A stretch of DNA of 64,000 bases from Phaeocystidibacter luteus (GCF_008933115.1 NZ_WBVO01000012.1:1-64000), one strand, 5' to 3'. Positions 33,301-42,259 are shown, counted from the stretch's first letter. Numbers and translations: made by a program. Notes: generated by a model not told the origin, from the letters alone.

Positions 33301-33890
33301 ATGGTGACCTTGAGGTATATTCAAACTTGCTCTCGCCTTTTGCTGATAATGAAGACGTTCAAGAGCATTATTTGAAACTTCAGCGCATCAGAAACAAGCG
33401 AATATTGGCCGATATGCTCATGCTAACCGATGGGTATGTAGACGTGCCTGATTCAAGTTGGAATTACATTGCAAAGGATCCAAAGGCGCTGTACGACATC
33501 TTCCCATATTTGATTGAAGAGGATAAGTTGGATGTGCTTGACGAGCAGTATCGTTCGAGAGACGCGCTAGCGAAGAGTATCATGGCCAACAACTATTACC
33601 GCAGTTATGACACCATCTCATTCATCCGAAGCGAGAAGATTGATATCAAACCATTCCCAGCCGAAGTGTTCTTCTTCCGTGGAAGGAATGATGATGACAA
33701 GCTGTGGAACCTACTTTACGTCGTAGTTGAAGACAAAGAGGAGCTCGATACGGAGTATGCCATTGCAACCAATGGAGAAACGTACAACGAGAGCATCAGC
33801 GATATTGATGAAATTATTGAAGATGCCATGAAGGAAATTAAGCTCCACGACCGCGAACGCGTAGTTCAAGATCGGGGCGTTTACTATTAA
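30318..33890 (+). CDS. TraB/GumN-type protein with a 900-residue C-terminal extension
   Basis: A 1190-residue exported protein with signal peptide (MLRKLLIALILPIGAFAQ). The first about 290 residues match the TraB/GumN (TIKI-like) fold, a putative metal-dependent protease family, with the two conserved GxxH motifs YLYGTMHVS (about 41-49) and GVGAAHLPGD (about 262-271), and IALETNPEMWVEEL between them. The remaining 900 residues are acidic and have no family I can name. They contain at least three similar segments reading as stress-like beta modules (FISDDGFVTLTVPGTL, KFAGFEVSLPGVVRTE, DSVLHISLESPARLND), each followed by a Y/F-rich stretch. Most TraB/GumN proteins are about 300 residues, so this is an unusual fusion. 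Confidence 0.82.
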   Translation: MLRKLLIALILPIGAFAQVSKDYQGLLWKISGNGLEEPSYLYGTMHVSNRVAFHLSETFFDAIDNADIIALETNPEMWVEELTNSALHNDYYEIQSRYSRYNMPLYSSFLAEMPQQQDWEYFLAQDQGMLNNLLYRKNPYDQDFAENTYLDLFIFQAGKKGGKTIVSLEDYKESFLQVLQSGKSDEDAVYITERQARDLLGDFSDWGSLMEDAYRKGDLDLIDTLNTVLYPSKYYRVNMLDVRNQIMVEGMDSLMKEGVLFTGVGAAHLPGDMGVINLLREMGYTVEAEERAITTTSISKKEEIDDIIYTHPTQDFISDDGFVTLTVPGTLTKLLGTPYQEYMYADMANGSFYSLRRIPTFGHLNNRDAEFFFGKIDSMLFENIPGKILSKDTIEVSGFPALDIRNETRMGDHQHYQIVFTELEVLIFKVGGNKEFANSELPELFFQSIELHPATEEALYSPKFAGFEVSLPGVVRTEQYEGVFENPHYTFWAQSFDEGDYYAVGMRQFHDFAYLEEDDFELEYLVEKMAEEKEFDIDELEVVNENGEHFSRFEVSNEEGLKLFGEVHIQGPKYVMLITDSESKATRTSFFNSFSFSPWKYQDEFTVQKDSVLHISLESPARLNDYESFFRNLYENRGFGSDDEDMSFTGEYTEKMLTYPPTGEQLLVSMRTLHKYGSFESTEEFWEDKKEDFIEDKGLVILKDSILSREERDGYLMEMAAFTLTDTNTRRLIEVRMILENSAVYSLYAMSDSLGYQSQFASAALNSFASAGDTLIGTPITESKSDLFFAALESRDSVDVFEASKSVYVVDFKDEDADYIKEYVQNYTQEGFDRTARLQLLHQLPDLEANRVDHIEFLGEFYYEKLDSSAYLFSILDCLLEFNMQEGVDKFNQLILDEPPFTTSSYTYSSLFAGFNDSLELAKSIYPDIMTLADFEDYRGEIYELLSTLLDSGYVEGADYQYKYETLLLFAKVELKKQHAADEMRSAYGRPASMNGDLEVYSNLLSPFADNEDVQEHYLKLQRIRNKRILADMLMLTDGYVDVPDSSWNYIAKDPKALYDIFPYLIEEDKLDVLDEQYRSRDALAKSIMANNYYRSYDTISFIRSEKIDIKPFPAEVFFFRGRNDDDKLWNLLYVVVEDKEELDTEYAIATNGETYNESISDIDEIIEDAMKEIKLHDRERVVQDRGVYY

Positions 33891-33910
33891 ACGATATTCC
33901 CAACACAAGG

Positions 33911-33941
33911 AAAAGAGCGGCTATTCAGTCGCTCTTTTTTT
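33911..33941. terminator. Shared bidirectional terminator between TraB/GumN and BCCT genes
   Basis: AAAGAGCG-GCTATTCAGT-CGCTCTTT forms an eight-base stem with A-rich sequence before and T-run after, so it can act in both directions. The stop codon of the leftward BCCT gene (33921) lies in the loop. Confidence 0.8.
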
Positions 33942-35471
33942 GTTTCTGATGATGAAGAACACGATGCCGATGCTCACGGCAATCATTGTGAAGAGGGAGG
34001 GCAACCCACCAAGATTCGACAGCATCCGAATACCGTCCAAACCCGTCGCGTCTTCTCCACCTCCAAACGAGATCATCACCCAGGCAATGATGCCAATCAG
34101 TGCCCCCCAGGTTACTTGAATCCATTTAGGCGGCTCTTGATTTTGGGGAGAAATTCCTGTTGAGCTAATGCCCGACATAGCCGAAGTATTGCTGTCAGCG
34201 GCCGTGACGTACGACAAAAACGATGTAATGAGGTAGATGACGCTCAACACTTGCGCGATAGGCAAGAGCTCGAAGAGGGCGAAGATGATTTCTCCGGCGT
34301 TTCCACCAGAATCTAATATGTTCCAAAGCGTGTCGGAACCGCTTGCAGAAACCAGTGCGCTACCGCTAAATATGCCCATCCAGAGTATTCCAAAAAGTGA
34401 GGGATAGAGCAGGTTGAATCGTATGACCTCCCGTATCGTTCTGCCTTGCGAAATCCTGCCTAAAAATACCGCCGTAATGGGTGTCCAGGCTAGCCAATTT
34501 GCCCAGTAGAATATGGTCCAGTCGCCCGCCCATTCACGATTCTCGCTACTGAAACCAATCATACTCCGCTCTGGGAAAGTCGTTATGAATTCTGATACAC
34601 CCCTGCCCGTGAGCCTGAGTATCTCGGTTGTTGGTCCGAGCAAGAGCATCGCCCCAGCTATTAGGATGAAGATACGAACGTTCCAGGTGGACAGAATCCG
34701 AATTCCCTTTTGGAGACCGCTTGTAGCAGAAATTGTGAAGGCAAGAACGACCAAAATGGTAATGACTCCGAAAAGTAATGGCGAGGAACGAATTGAAGTA
34801 AGTTGAGTTACACCGCCCGAGAGGACGAGAATTCCAGCTCCTAAGCTTGCGGCCATTCCCGCTACCAAAGCGAAAAGTGCGAGTACATTCAGAATGTTCC
34901 CGAGCTTATCGGCTTTCACTCCAGCTAGTGGGCGCAGTAATGACGATAATCCAAATGGTCCCTTTAAGTTGTAATAGCCAATGGCAAAAGCCACTGCTGC
35001 AAGGGTGTATATTCCATACGGGATGAATGACCAATGCATGAACATGGTCGACATGGCGAAATCGGCTGCTTCTGGAGTTGCAGGCGTGATGTGCAGTCCC
35101 GGTGGAGGCTGATGGTAGTGGTACAAGGGTTCCATGGGACCCCAGAAAAGAATTCCGGAAGCGATCGTGGTGGATAAGGTAATGGCAAACCACCTGAACT
35201 TTGTCAGTTGAGGTTTGGCTTTGCTGCCTCCAACTCGGACTCTGCCTGCTGGCGAGAAGTACAAAACGACTACAATCAATAGAAAGAAAAGGGCAGCTGA
35301 GCTGAAGAGCCAATCAAATGTGTTTAGAATAATTGCATTTAGCTTCTGCATGGTGGCGACGAACGCGCTGGGTTGCACTAGACTGTAGACTGCAGCAAAG
35401 GCCACGATGGCGAAACTTGGAATGAAGACGGCTTTTCGAAGTCGGGAAAGGGACATGAGTTCAATGTACAT
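33921..35471 (-). CDS. BCCT family betaine/carnitine/choline transporter
   Basis: A 516-residue membrane protein with about 12 hydrophobic helices. Family signatures: FWGPMEPLYHYHQPPPG near 105-120, FMHWSFIPYGIYTLAAVAFA, and FYWANWLAWTPITAVFLGRI with SQGRTIREVI (about 325-355). These match sodium- or proton-coupled uptake of quaternary amines used as osmoprotectants. An alternative ATG lies five codons in (MSLSRLRKA). No enzyme for betaine metabolism is adjacent. Confidence 0.9.
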   Translation of the reverse strand: MYIELMSLSRLRKAVFIPSFAIVAFAAVYSLVQPSAFVATMQKLNAIILNTFDWLFSSAALFFLLIVVVLYFSPAGRVRVGGSKAKPQLTKFRWFAITLSTTIASGILFWGPMEPLYHYHQPPPGLHITPATPEAADFAMSTMFMHWSFIPYGIYTLAAVAFAIGYYNLKGPFGLSSLLRPLAGVKADKLGNILNVLALFALVAGMAASLGAGILVLSGGVTQLTSIRSSPLLFGVITILVVLAFTISATSGLQKGIRILSTWNVRIFILIAGAMLLLGPTTEILRLTGRGVSEFITTFPERSMIGFSSENREWAGDWTIFYWANWLAWTPITAVFLGRISQGRTIREVIRFNLLYPSLFGILWMGIFSGSALVSASGSDTLWNILDSGGNAGEIIFALFELLPIAQVLSVIYLITSFLSYVTAADSNTSAMSGISSTGISPQNQEPPKWIQVTWGALIGIIAWVMISFGGGEDATGLDGIRMLSNLGGLPSLFTMIAVSIGIVFFIIRNKKRATE

Positions 35472-35522
35472 CCAATTCTATAAAATCGTACCTTGTTAAT
35501 ACATCACTAAAAAACTGCACGT

Positions 35523-36248
35523 ATGAAGATTGTTGGATACTCACTTGTTTTAGCGCTGGTTTTTGCCTCATGTTCTAGAGACGATGACCCTACACCAAAC
35601 CCTACACCTACTAAAGGAAACATCTCGGGTGAAGTGAACTTGTATCTTGAAGGTCCACAGCCTGCCGACGACGATGGGATGACCGTAAGTATTACAGGTA
35701 CGAACTTCACTACCACGACCGACATCGATGGAAAATATGAATTCACAGACGTGCCTTTTGGGTCGGTGGATTTGGTTTTTGAGAAGAGTGGGTACGGAAC
35801 GTTCAAACGATTTGGAATAGATCACAGTGCCGCAGTCACTTTTATAAGTCCGAATCCTTCTTTAAGCCAACTTTCAACAACGTCCATCACAAATTTGTCC
35901 ACTAGCGTGGTGGATACGGTAGTTACCGTTGCTACAACGATGAATCCTTCGGCTTCTAATGGAAACCCGAGGTATCTCACCTATTTCTTTAGCACAAGTT
36001 CCACAGTTTCGAATAACGAATGGAGCAATGTTCTGGGGGTAATCGAGGCGCAGATTGCTCCTTATAACCTGAATTTGCGGAAAAGTGCTCTGGAAACTAT
36101 GGGATTTCAGTCAGGCCAAACGGTATATGTAAGATGCTATGGCAACTCGTATTGGACAAACGAATATGAAGATCCAAATTTGGGAATGACGGTCTATCCT
36201 AATTTGAATCAGATGACCGTTGCCGCGGCTTCGTTTGTTGTACCGTGA
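35523..36248 (+). CDS. Lipoprotein with carboxypeptidase-regulatory-like domain
   Basis: A 241-residue predicted lipoprotein (lipobox ALVFASCSRDD). Residues about 35-110 form a carboxypeptidase regulatory-like beta sandwich (GNISGEVNLYLEGP, TTDIDGKYEFTDVPFGSVDLVFEKSGYG). The C-terminal part (VDTVVTVATTMNPS, YLTYFFSTSSTVS) lacks a recognised family. It probably sits on the cell surface; a partner is not evident. TACCTTG at 35489 is a possible weak promoter core. Confidence 0.7.
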   Translation: MKIVGYSLVLALVFASCSRDDDPTPNPTPTKGNISGEVNLYLEGPQPADDDGMTVSITGTNFTTTTDIDGKYEFTDVPFGSVDLVFEKSGYGTFKRFGIDHSAAVTFISPNPSLSQLSTTSITNLSTSVVDTVVTVATTMNPSASNGNPRYLTYFFSTSSTVSNNEWSNVLGVIEAQIAPYNLNLRKSALETMGFQSGQTVYVRCYGNSYWTNEYEDPNLGMTVYPNLNQMTVAAASFVVP

Positions 36249-36251
36249 TCT

Positions 36252-36425
36252 TTAGAATCGATTGGATTTCTTCTTCATTTTAAAGCCTCCATATACCAAC
36301 CCAGCTCCAATTAGAAGCTCTGTGAAGCCAAGAGGTGCTGGGGTGGACGGATTACCGGGTTGAGCATATGCAACGAATCCAAAAAGGATGAACATTGATA
36401 GTATAGAGAAGGTCTTCAACTTCAT
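36252..36425 (-). CDS. Small PID-CTERM-like sorted protein, 57 residues
   Basis: This short frame encodes a signal peptide (MKLKTFSILSMFILFGFVAYAQ), a Pro-rich spacer (PGNPSTPAPLG), one hydrophobic helix (FTELLIGAGLVYGGF) and a basic end (KMKKKSNRF). That tripartite layout, with P-x-P-(I/L)-(D/G)-G before a Gly-rich helix and Lys/Arg tail, is the pattern of Bacteroidota PID-CTERM proteins, where the tail is thought to be a sorting signal. Here Asp is replaced by Gly, so it is a divergent member. The ATG overlaps the stop of the 1229-residue cargo gene (ATGA), which supports real translation and co-expression. Confidence 0.7.
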   Translation of the reverse strand: MKLKTFSILSMFILFGFVAYAQPGNPSTPAPLGFTELLIGAGLVYGGFKMKKKSNRF

Positions 36426-39400
36426 GGCTTAATCGATTTAATTGCCTGAAGGAACTCGCCTTCCTGCGTGAATGTGATTACATAAACTCCGCTTGGTATA
36501 GACGGTGCGTGCAATAGAATCGGATTCGACTCAGAAACAGAGAAGGTATAAGACTGCAGCATCTTTCCTGTCAAATCAGAAATCGAAACAGTCAAGTTTT
36601 TATACATCAACTCTTCCCCAACAAATACTCCAAATGATTCATTTGAGAAGTATGCATCGAAATTGGCTACGCTGTTTTGAGCCTCAGCTTCGTCTTCAAG
36701 ATTAACGGTACTTCCAGAGAAATGTAGAATGAACCTCTGTTCCGGATAGCCTATATCATTGACAAAGCTGTATGAACCATTGTTCGTCAATTCTACTCGA
36801 TTTCCCGTTTTGATATCTTCAATTTCAACTGTTGTAAACGATTTTAGATTTGCATAATCAAGAGAAACGGTAATCATCTCATTGTTATCCGAATCGCTGA
36901 ACGATACAGGGAAGCTAGTGACTGAAACGGGGGATGAACATATAGAGAGGTGTTCACTCGAGTTCATTTCAATCCAATTGGAAGGAATATTGTCCGAATT
37001 AACGAGTTTCAAAGCATCCAAGCCTGGGTCGAATCCAGGCGTTGAATTAGCGATGAAATTCACATAGGAGTTATCGCTCTTCATCGAATTCGTTTCTGTG
37101 AAGGTGAGTGTAACACCATCCGCTGGAGCTTTCCAGAAACTTGAGCTTCCCGTGACATCTATGTTGGAGGTGTCTAAGGCAAGATTACCTGGAGCTGCTG
37201 TGGCTTGAATCCAGAATCCCTTGCCCGGGGAAATATACCTCGCGTCAGAATCTCCCGTTTGTGATCCAGTATTGTAACTGAACCACTGAGAGCCATCCCA
37301 TTGATAAATCGCGCTTGAGATATTCGATGGTAGCGTTTGATCCTGCCAATCGTAGTTTCCTAGGTATGGATTTGAAACGAAATTCCATCCTTGCGTTGCA
37401 CTCACGCCAGATCCACCAACGAATGATACCGAGCCCCCTTGTCCATTGTTTGAGGTTTGTCCGTCGTGGTAGTCCAATGAATACGTGATGTTATCAGCAA
37501 CCGCATCCCCGCTTGCGTCTATAATTCCCGAACCTGATCTCAAAAATGTTCCATCACCTGTTGTTCCAGCAAAAATGGCTTGTCCTCTAGAAGCTAGGGT
37601 GTTTGTTGTGCTTGCGCTAATATCTGCCGCTGTCCAAGATGACGTTGAGGCATCCCAATACCAAGTCGTTACTTGAGCAGCCGAACCGCCATTGCCAACC
37701 ATGATCGAGCTGTTGTTCAACTCGTCTAGCGAACTTCCCGTCAGCGGTAATCCCATGTGGAAATATCGGGCAGTAGAAAGGTCTACGTACTGCTCTTTAG
37801 TAAAGTCTAATGAAGTACCGCTGTTAGATACTGAACGACATTTAAGTTGTCCATACCCATCGGAATCCGCTTTCAAATTCACAACTGTAACTCCAGTGGT
37901 GTTTGTAACCCCTTCACAGTTGATGTAAGTGTTCTTTGCTATGTCAATTTCAATGGCGTTGCTCGTAGAGACAAAGAGAATGCTCGACATATTGACATTT
38001 CCTTGTGTGGTAAGCGTTCTGGCAGATCCTGTGATAGAGATGCTCGAATAGGTTCCGCCTACTAGTGAAGTAGAACTCGATCGGTACGTCACTTCTGAAA
38101 GTGAAGACCAATCTTTATCAGCTGGGAATGGAGTCGTAGAAGTGTTGTCTGTCGTGAACGACCCAGACCCAGCAATGATGAAGTCAATGTTGTTTACGTC
38201 ATCTTCGGTAACCTGGAAAGTGCTGCAAGCGAGTACGGTGTTTGTATTGATTGTCGTGGTGCCATCCAATGCAATATTTCCGCTTAGAGTTTTAGTGCCT
38301 GTACTTGCTTCGAGCGTCACACCTCGACGATACGTTCCAGCGGGGATGACCTGGCTGTTGTTCCCGTAAAATGATGGTGTCACTCCACTTCCGAAGAGAA
38401 TGGTTCCTGAAAAAGGGGTCGTGGCAGAGGTTCGTACAACTGAGCCAGATCCAAACGTAGCGAGCACCGATGCCCCGCCTGAACCAAAATCAATTGTGTT
38501 ACTTCCACAGTCGAGTGTGACTGCAGATCCGGTTCCTAATTCTAAATCACCTGCGCCAGAGAAGGTCACATTTCCGCCCAAGCTACAGCTTTCTCCTATG
38601 GTCAAATCATTATCAACAAGCGTCAAAGCGGGAATAGAATAACTAGCTTGATCTATAAACACCCCACAGTACCAAGTTTTGTTAGAGGGGAATGCACCTG
38701 CCGGAGAGCTTGACCCAATCTCAAGCGTTCCGTAAGTGCCGGTGCTCGAAGTTCCAAATGTTCCGCCGTCTGTCAATACATGATTGAGAACCAAGTAAGA
38801 ATCACTTCCAAGGATAATTAAACCGTTATTTACTGTAATTGCGCCACTCGTTGTTTTGTGTCGAGGTGTGCCAGATGAGCTACTCTCACATTGCAAGTTG
38901 TAATACGTTCCTGGTGGAATGGTTTGGTCTGCTACCGAAGAATTGAAATTTATCGTACAACCGTTACCCCAAGAAATATTGTCTGGAATGGGATTGCTGG
39001 AGGTATTTTGTGTAGAGATGGTGTAAGTGCCAATAGATGTTGCTGAGAATCCATCTCCGTCAGTTAACACCTGAAATGTTCCCATGTCTATATCCGTACC
39101 TACATCTAGCCATGCATCATTAATTGTGATATTTCCTAGAGCTTCGTGTGAAACCGTTGCGACATTGCTGGCATCACCAATATTGTCATACGTGCCACCA
39201 GGTATGTACTGTGGGCCTCCGGAAGACGCATTGAAGATAACCGTCCCCCAAGTCTTACTTGAAGGGATAGGAGGGTTGTCTGTAGATTGAGTTCGAATAG
39301 CCGAAGTTCCACTAACCGTAAAAGCTGCGCTTCCATCCAAAAGTTGATGAGTTGACATGTCGAATACCGCATCGACATCTAAAGATGTGTGAACAGTTAT

Positions 39401-40111
39401 GTCACCCGAAGCAGTTTTCGTTCCAGCAGTAGATAATGTTAAACCACCTTCGTACTCCCCAGATGGTACTGTCTGATTGCCTGGAGCGTTAAACTCAATG
39501 GCTGACATCCATGAACCTGACGAGAGAGAAATAGGACTGGCCGTTGTGTTCTGAGTTTTAATCGTACCATTTACAGCCCCACCAATCAAATTTGAACGAT
39601 TCGTTGCGAGTGTAAATGTCTGCATGTCTAACTCACTCCCAGAAAACAACTCTAAATCTAAAGAAACTGTGATGTTGCCTTGAGCCACTCCTGAAACACC
39701 TGTCTGAAGAGCTAAAGCCGAGGAATATGTGCCTGGAAGAATATCGACCGAATTAGTAGTGTAGTAATAATTCACGCTGGTGTAAGAACCGGTAAACTTA
39801 TCTCCATTTTGTACGTCTCCTTGGAAATCCAGGTTGGCTGATAGTGTTAACGTACTCGTTGTAACCGAAGAATTTAAAAAGGTACCCGCAATAGAAAGCG
39901 AATTGTTCAGAATTCCATTAAGGCCATTCATGTCCCAGGTATCTGTAGTGAGGGCGAAAGAAACGGGATGGTTCGAATTGTTTCCAACCTCACCCCAGTT
40001 GTTCACATCGTCCAATGCGCCACCGTTAGTCAAAAATTCATAGTCAATATTCTGACCAAATAGTCCCAGGCTAACTGTGGAAAACAATATCAAGAGAGTC
40101 TTTTTCATCAT
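36422..40111 (-). CDS. Giant T9SS type A sorting domain protein with beta-solenoid-like repeats
   Basis: A 1229-residue exported protein with signal peptide (MMKKTLLILFSTVSLGLFGQ). Residues about 60-760 are Ser/Thr/Gly-rich and contain recurrent beta-strand units (SGNIALDGTTTINTNTVL, LTLSANLDFQG, GNITVSLDLELFSGSE and IPPGTYYNLQ/VPSGEYEGGLTL/IPGGTYDNIG), typical of a repeated right-handed or stalk-like structure. A region near 860-960 (QGWNFVSNPYLGNYDWQD, GKGFWIQATA) matches the Bacteroidota adhesin-like domain preceding the tail. The end (DAYFSNESFGVFVGEELMYK... SGVYVITFTQEGEFLQAIKSIKP) is a T9SS type A domain. Likely a surface adhesin; the ligand is unknown. Composition is more AT-rich than the metabolic genes nearby. 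Confidence 0.82.
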   Translation of the reverse strand: MMKKTLLILFSTVSLGLFGQNIDYEFLTNGGALDDVNNWGEVGNNSNHPVSFALTTDTWDMNGLNGILNNSLSIAGTFLNSSVTTSTLTLSANLDFQGDVQNGDKFTGSYTSVNYYYTTNSVDILPGTYSSALALQTGVSGVAQGNITVSLDLELFSGSELDMQTFTLATNRSNLIGGAVNGTIKTQNTTASPISLSSGSWMSAIEFNAPGNQTVPSGEYEGGLTLSTAGTKTASGDITVHTSLDVDAVFDMSTHQLLDGSAAFTVSGTSAIRTQSTDNPPIPSSKTWGTVIFNASSGGPQYIPGGTYDNIGDASNVATVSHEALGNITINDAWLDVGTDIDMGTFQVLTDGDGFSATSIGTYTISTQNTSSNPIPDNISWGNGCTINFNSSVADQTIPPGTYYNLQCESSSSGTPRHKTTSGAITVNNGLIILGSDSYLVLNHVLTDGGTFGTSSTGTYGTLEIGSSSPAGAFPSNKTWYCGVFIDQASYSIPALTLVDNDLTIGESCSLGGNVTFSGAGDLELGTGSAVTLDCGSNTIDFGSGGASVLATFGSGSVVRTSATTPFSGTILFGSGVTPSFYGNNSQVIPAGTYRRGVTLEASTGTKTLSGNIALDGTTTINTNTVLACSTFQVTEDDVNNIDFIIAGSGSFTTDNTSTTPFPADKDWSSLSEVTYRSSSTSLVGGTYSSISITGSARTLTTQGNVNMSSILFVSTSNAIEIDIAKNTYINCEGVTNTTGVTVVNLKADSDGYGQLKCRSVSNSGTSLDFTKEQYVDLSTARYFHMGLPLTGSSLDELNNSSIMVGNGGSAAQVTTWYWDASTSSWTAADISASTTNTLASRGQAIFAGTTGDGTFLRSGSGIIDASGDAVADNITYSLDYHDGQTSNNGQGGSVSFVGGSGVSATQGWNFVSNPYLGNYDWQDQTLPSNISSAIYQWDGSQWFSYNTGSQTGDSDARYISPGKGFWIQATAAPGNLALDTSNIDVTGSSSFWKAPADGVTLTFTETNSMKSDNSYVNFIANSTPGFDPGLDALKLVNSDNIPSNWIEMNSSEHLSICSSPVSVTSFPVSFSDSDNNEMITVSLDYANLKSFTTVEIEDIKTGNRVELTNNGSYSFVNDIGYPEQRFILHFSGSTVNLEDEAEAQNSVANFDAYFSNESFGVFVGEELMYKNLTVSISDLTGKMLQSYTFSVSESNPILLHAPSIPSGVYVITFTQEGEFLQAIKSIKP

Positions 40112-40249
40112 TTCGGCTAGTTGATTTGATTTCTAAGTTAAAGATTTAAACTCATAAAGTTTCAACAGAATTTGATGAGGATGCGGTTTTATGCGTTGAT
40201 GTGCATTATTTGCCTTTTTTCGGTGAAGATTATTTCGACCTTTGCTCGC

Positions 40250-41026
40250 ATGCAGTACATCGACACGCACACGCACCTGTTTCACAAACAGTTTGATGAA
40301 GATAGAGCCGAGATGATGGAGCGCGCCCGCGTTGCCGGAGTGGAACGAGTTTTACTTCCCAATATTGATGTAGATACCATCGACCGCATGATGAAGATGG
40401 TTGAGGATTATCCAGGTCGAGCATTTCCCATGATGGGAATTCATCCAACCCATGTTGGCGAAGATCGAAGGGCTCAACTCGATACCGTAAGAAGTTGGTT
40501 TGAGAAATCAGCCGACCGCTTTGTGGCGGTGGGTGAGATTGGGATTGACCTGTACTGGGAAAAAGATAAACTCGACTGGCAAGTTGAAGCCTTTGAGGAA
40601 CAGATAGACATCGCATTAGAATTCGATAAACCCATCGTCATCCACGCGCGCGATTCGTTTGACGAGATCTTTGAGTCGTTGGAGCGAAAGCAAAATGGGA
40701 ATTTGAAAGGCGTCCTGCATTGCTTTACGGGAAATATAGAACAGGCGAATCGCTGCTTAGACCTCGGAATGCACTTGGGGATTGGCGGTGTTGCTACCTT
40801 TAAAAACGGCGGTCTAGATAAAGTTCTGCCACATGTTTCAAAAGATGTAATTATACTGGAAACAGATAGCCCGTACTTGGCGCCAGTTCCTTACCGCGGA
40901 AAGAGAAATGAGAGCAGCTATGTGCCGATAGTGGCCCAGCGTGTTGCCGAGTTGATGGGAATGACGGTCAAAGAGGTGGCAGAGCAAACGACGTTGAACG
41001 CAGAAAAGTTATTCCGACTTCCATGA
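40250..41026 (+). CDS. tatD: TatD family metal-dependent hydrolase (DNase-like)
   Basis: The ATG at 40250 (MQYIDTHTHLFHKQFDEDR) starts exactly at the conserved strand; an in-frame ATG at 40172 would add 26 unconserved residues. Metal ligands: DTHTHL (5-10), Glu in VGEIGIDLYW, HARDSFDEIF, LHCFTGNI and ETDSPYLAPVPYRGKRNES. Family members are 3'-to-5' exonucleases or deacylases acting on damaged DNA or D-Tyr-tRNA. The stop overlaps the asparaginase start by four bases (ATGA). Confidence 0.92.
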   Translation: MQYIDTHTHLFHKQFDEDRAEMMERARVAGVERVLLPNIDVDTIDRMMKMVEDYPGRAFPMMGIHPTHVGEDRRAQLDTVRSWFEKSADRFVAVGEIGIDLYWEKDKLDWQVEAFEEQIDIALEFDKPIVIHARDSFDEIFESLERKQNGNLKGVLHCFTGNIEQANRCLDLGMHLGIGGVATFKNGGLDKVLPHVSKDVIILETDSPYLAPVPYRGKRNESSYVPIVAQRVAELMGMTVKEVAEQTTLNAEKLFRLP

Positions 41027-42042
41027 CCAGAATATTGCTGATATATACCGGTGGAACCATTGGAATGGTACGTGGAGCAGGAGGTGAGCTCGAGCCATTC
41101 AATTTTGAGAACTTGCTTGAGCAGGTTCCGGAGCTCGGACAATTGAATTGTGAAATCGATACGAGATCCTTTGAACATCCGATTGATTCTTCCTTGATGA
41201 AGCCCCATCATTGGTTGGAAATGGCCGAAATCATTGGAAGTAACTACGATCAGTACGATGGATTTGTGTTGCTGCACGGATCGGACACCATGGCCTATAC
41301 CTCCTCAGCTTTGAGTTTCTTGTTGGAGAACGTAGCCAAGCCTGTGATCTTAACTGGTGCTCAGCTTCCGATTGGTATGTTGCGCAGTGACGCCAGAGAA
41401 AACATCATTACGGCAATGGAACTTGCTTCAGCGCGTGATAATGAGGGCAAACCGGTCATTCCAGAAGTGGCGGTTTATTTTGAATACACCCTGCACAGGG
41501 GCAATCGATTGTATAAATACAGCTCTCAGAGTTTCGACGCGTATGATAGTCCGAATTACCCTGTTCTAGCTGAATCGGGAGTGGATTTGCACATTTACAA
41601 CGACCGAATTTGGCGAGGAGCGAAAGAGCCTTTGAAGGTTCACAAGGAGCTTGAGACAAATATTTCGGTGCTTCACTTCTACCCGGGTTTAGATAGAGAC
41701 ATCATTGAGCATACGTTGCTGAGGGGCAATAGGAAAGGAGTGATACTGCACACGTTTGGAGCGGGCAATGCACCGATGGATCCATGGTTGGCTGAAGCGA
41801 TAAGTGAGGCAATTTCCAACGGGACGGTTGTCATTAACGTTACACAGTGTAAGGCGGGTGGCGTGGATCAATGGAAATATGCTGCCGGTGCGCATTTGGC
41901 CCGACTTGGCGTGATAAGTGGCGGGGATATGACCTTGGAAGCGGCCTTGACTAAAAGCATGGTACTTTTGGGTGAAGGTTGGAGAGGTTCGGAATTCCGC
42001 GACAAATTTGAGCAATCTCTTTGTGGAGAACGTTCGATTTAA
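41023..42042 (+). CDS. ansA: Type I (cytoplasmic) L-asparaginase
   Basis: A 339-residue amidohydrolase that converts L-asparagine to aspartate and ammonia. The first catalytic motif YTGGTIGMV lies at 7-15 and the second, HGSDTMAYTSSALSF, near 86-100. Further family signatures are LTGAQLPIGMLRSDARENI and VINVTQCKAGGVDQWKYAAG. No signal peptide, which fits the cytoplasmic type I form. Coupled to tatD by overlap. Confidence 0.92.
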   Translation: MTRILLIYTGGTIGMVRGAGGELEPFNFENLLEQVPELGQLNCEIDTRSFEHPIDSSLMKPHHWLEMAEIIGSNYDQYDGFVLLHGSDTMAYTSSALSFLLENVAKPVILTGAQLPIGMLRSDARENIITAMELASARDNEGKPVIPEVAVYFEYTLHRGNRLYKYSSQSFDAYDSPNYPVLAESGVDLHIYNDRIWRGAKEPLKVHKELETNISVLHFYPGLDRDIIEHTLLRGNRKGVILHTFGAGNAPMDPWLAEAISEAISNGTVVINVTQCKAGGVDQWKYAAGAHLARLGVISGGDMTLEAALTKSMVLLGEGWRGSEFRDKFEQSLCGERSI

Positions 42043-42120
42043 GGTTTGAACGCCACGTATTTTTTGTATTTTGGCGCCGAATTTCCACAGGTTTGAACCA
42101 TGTGGAAATGTCGTTTAATA

Positions 42121-42207
42121 GGAGAGGTGTCCGAGTGGCTGAAGGAGCGCGCCTGGAAAGTGCGTATACGTTTACGCGTATCGAGGGTTCGAATCCCTCT
42201 CTCTCCG
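42121..42207 (+). tRNA. tRNA-Ser (anticodon GGA)
   Basis: An 87-base class II tRNA. Acceptor stem GGAGAGG pairs with TCTCTCC (one G-T), discriminator G. The anticodon loop reads CTGGAAA (GGA). A variable arm GTGCGTATACGTTTACGCG-type stem and T-arm GAGGG-TTCGAAT-CCCTC are clear. The 3' CCA is not encoded. Confidence 0.93.
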
Positions 42208-42259
42208 CTGAGTTCTTTTTAAACCCTAATTTGTACTTGAATACTAAATCAACGTTGAA

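Noticed and set aside
34906-35313. 135-codon frame within the BCCT gene
   Set aside because: Out-of-frame shadow on the same strand; the transporter frame has full family motifs.
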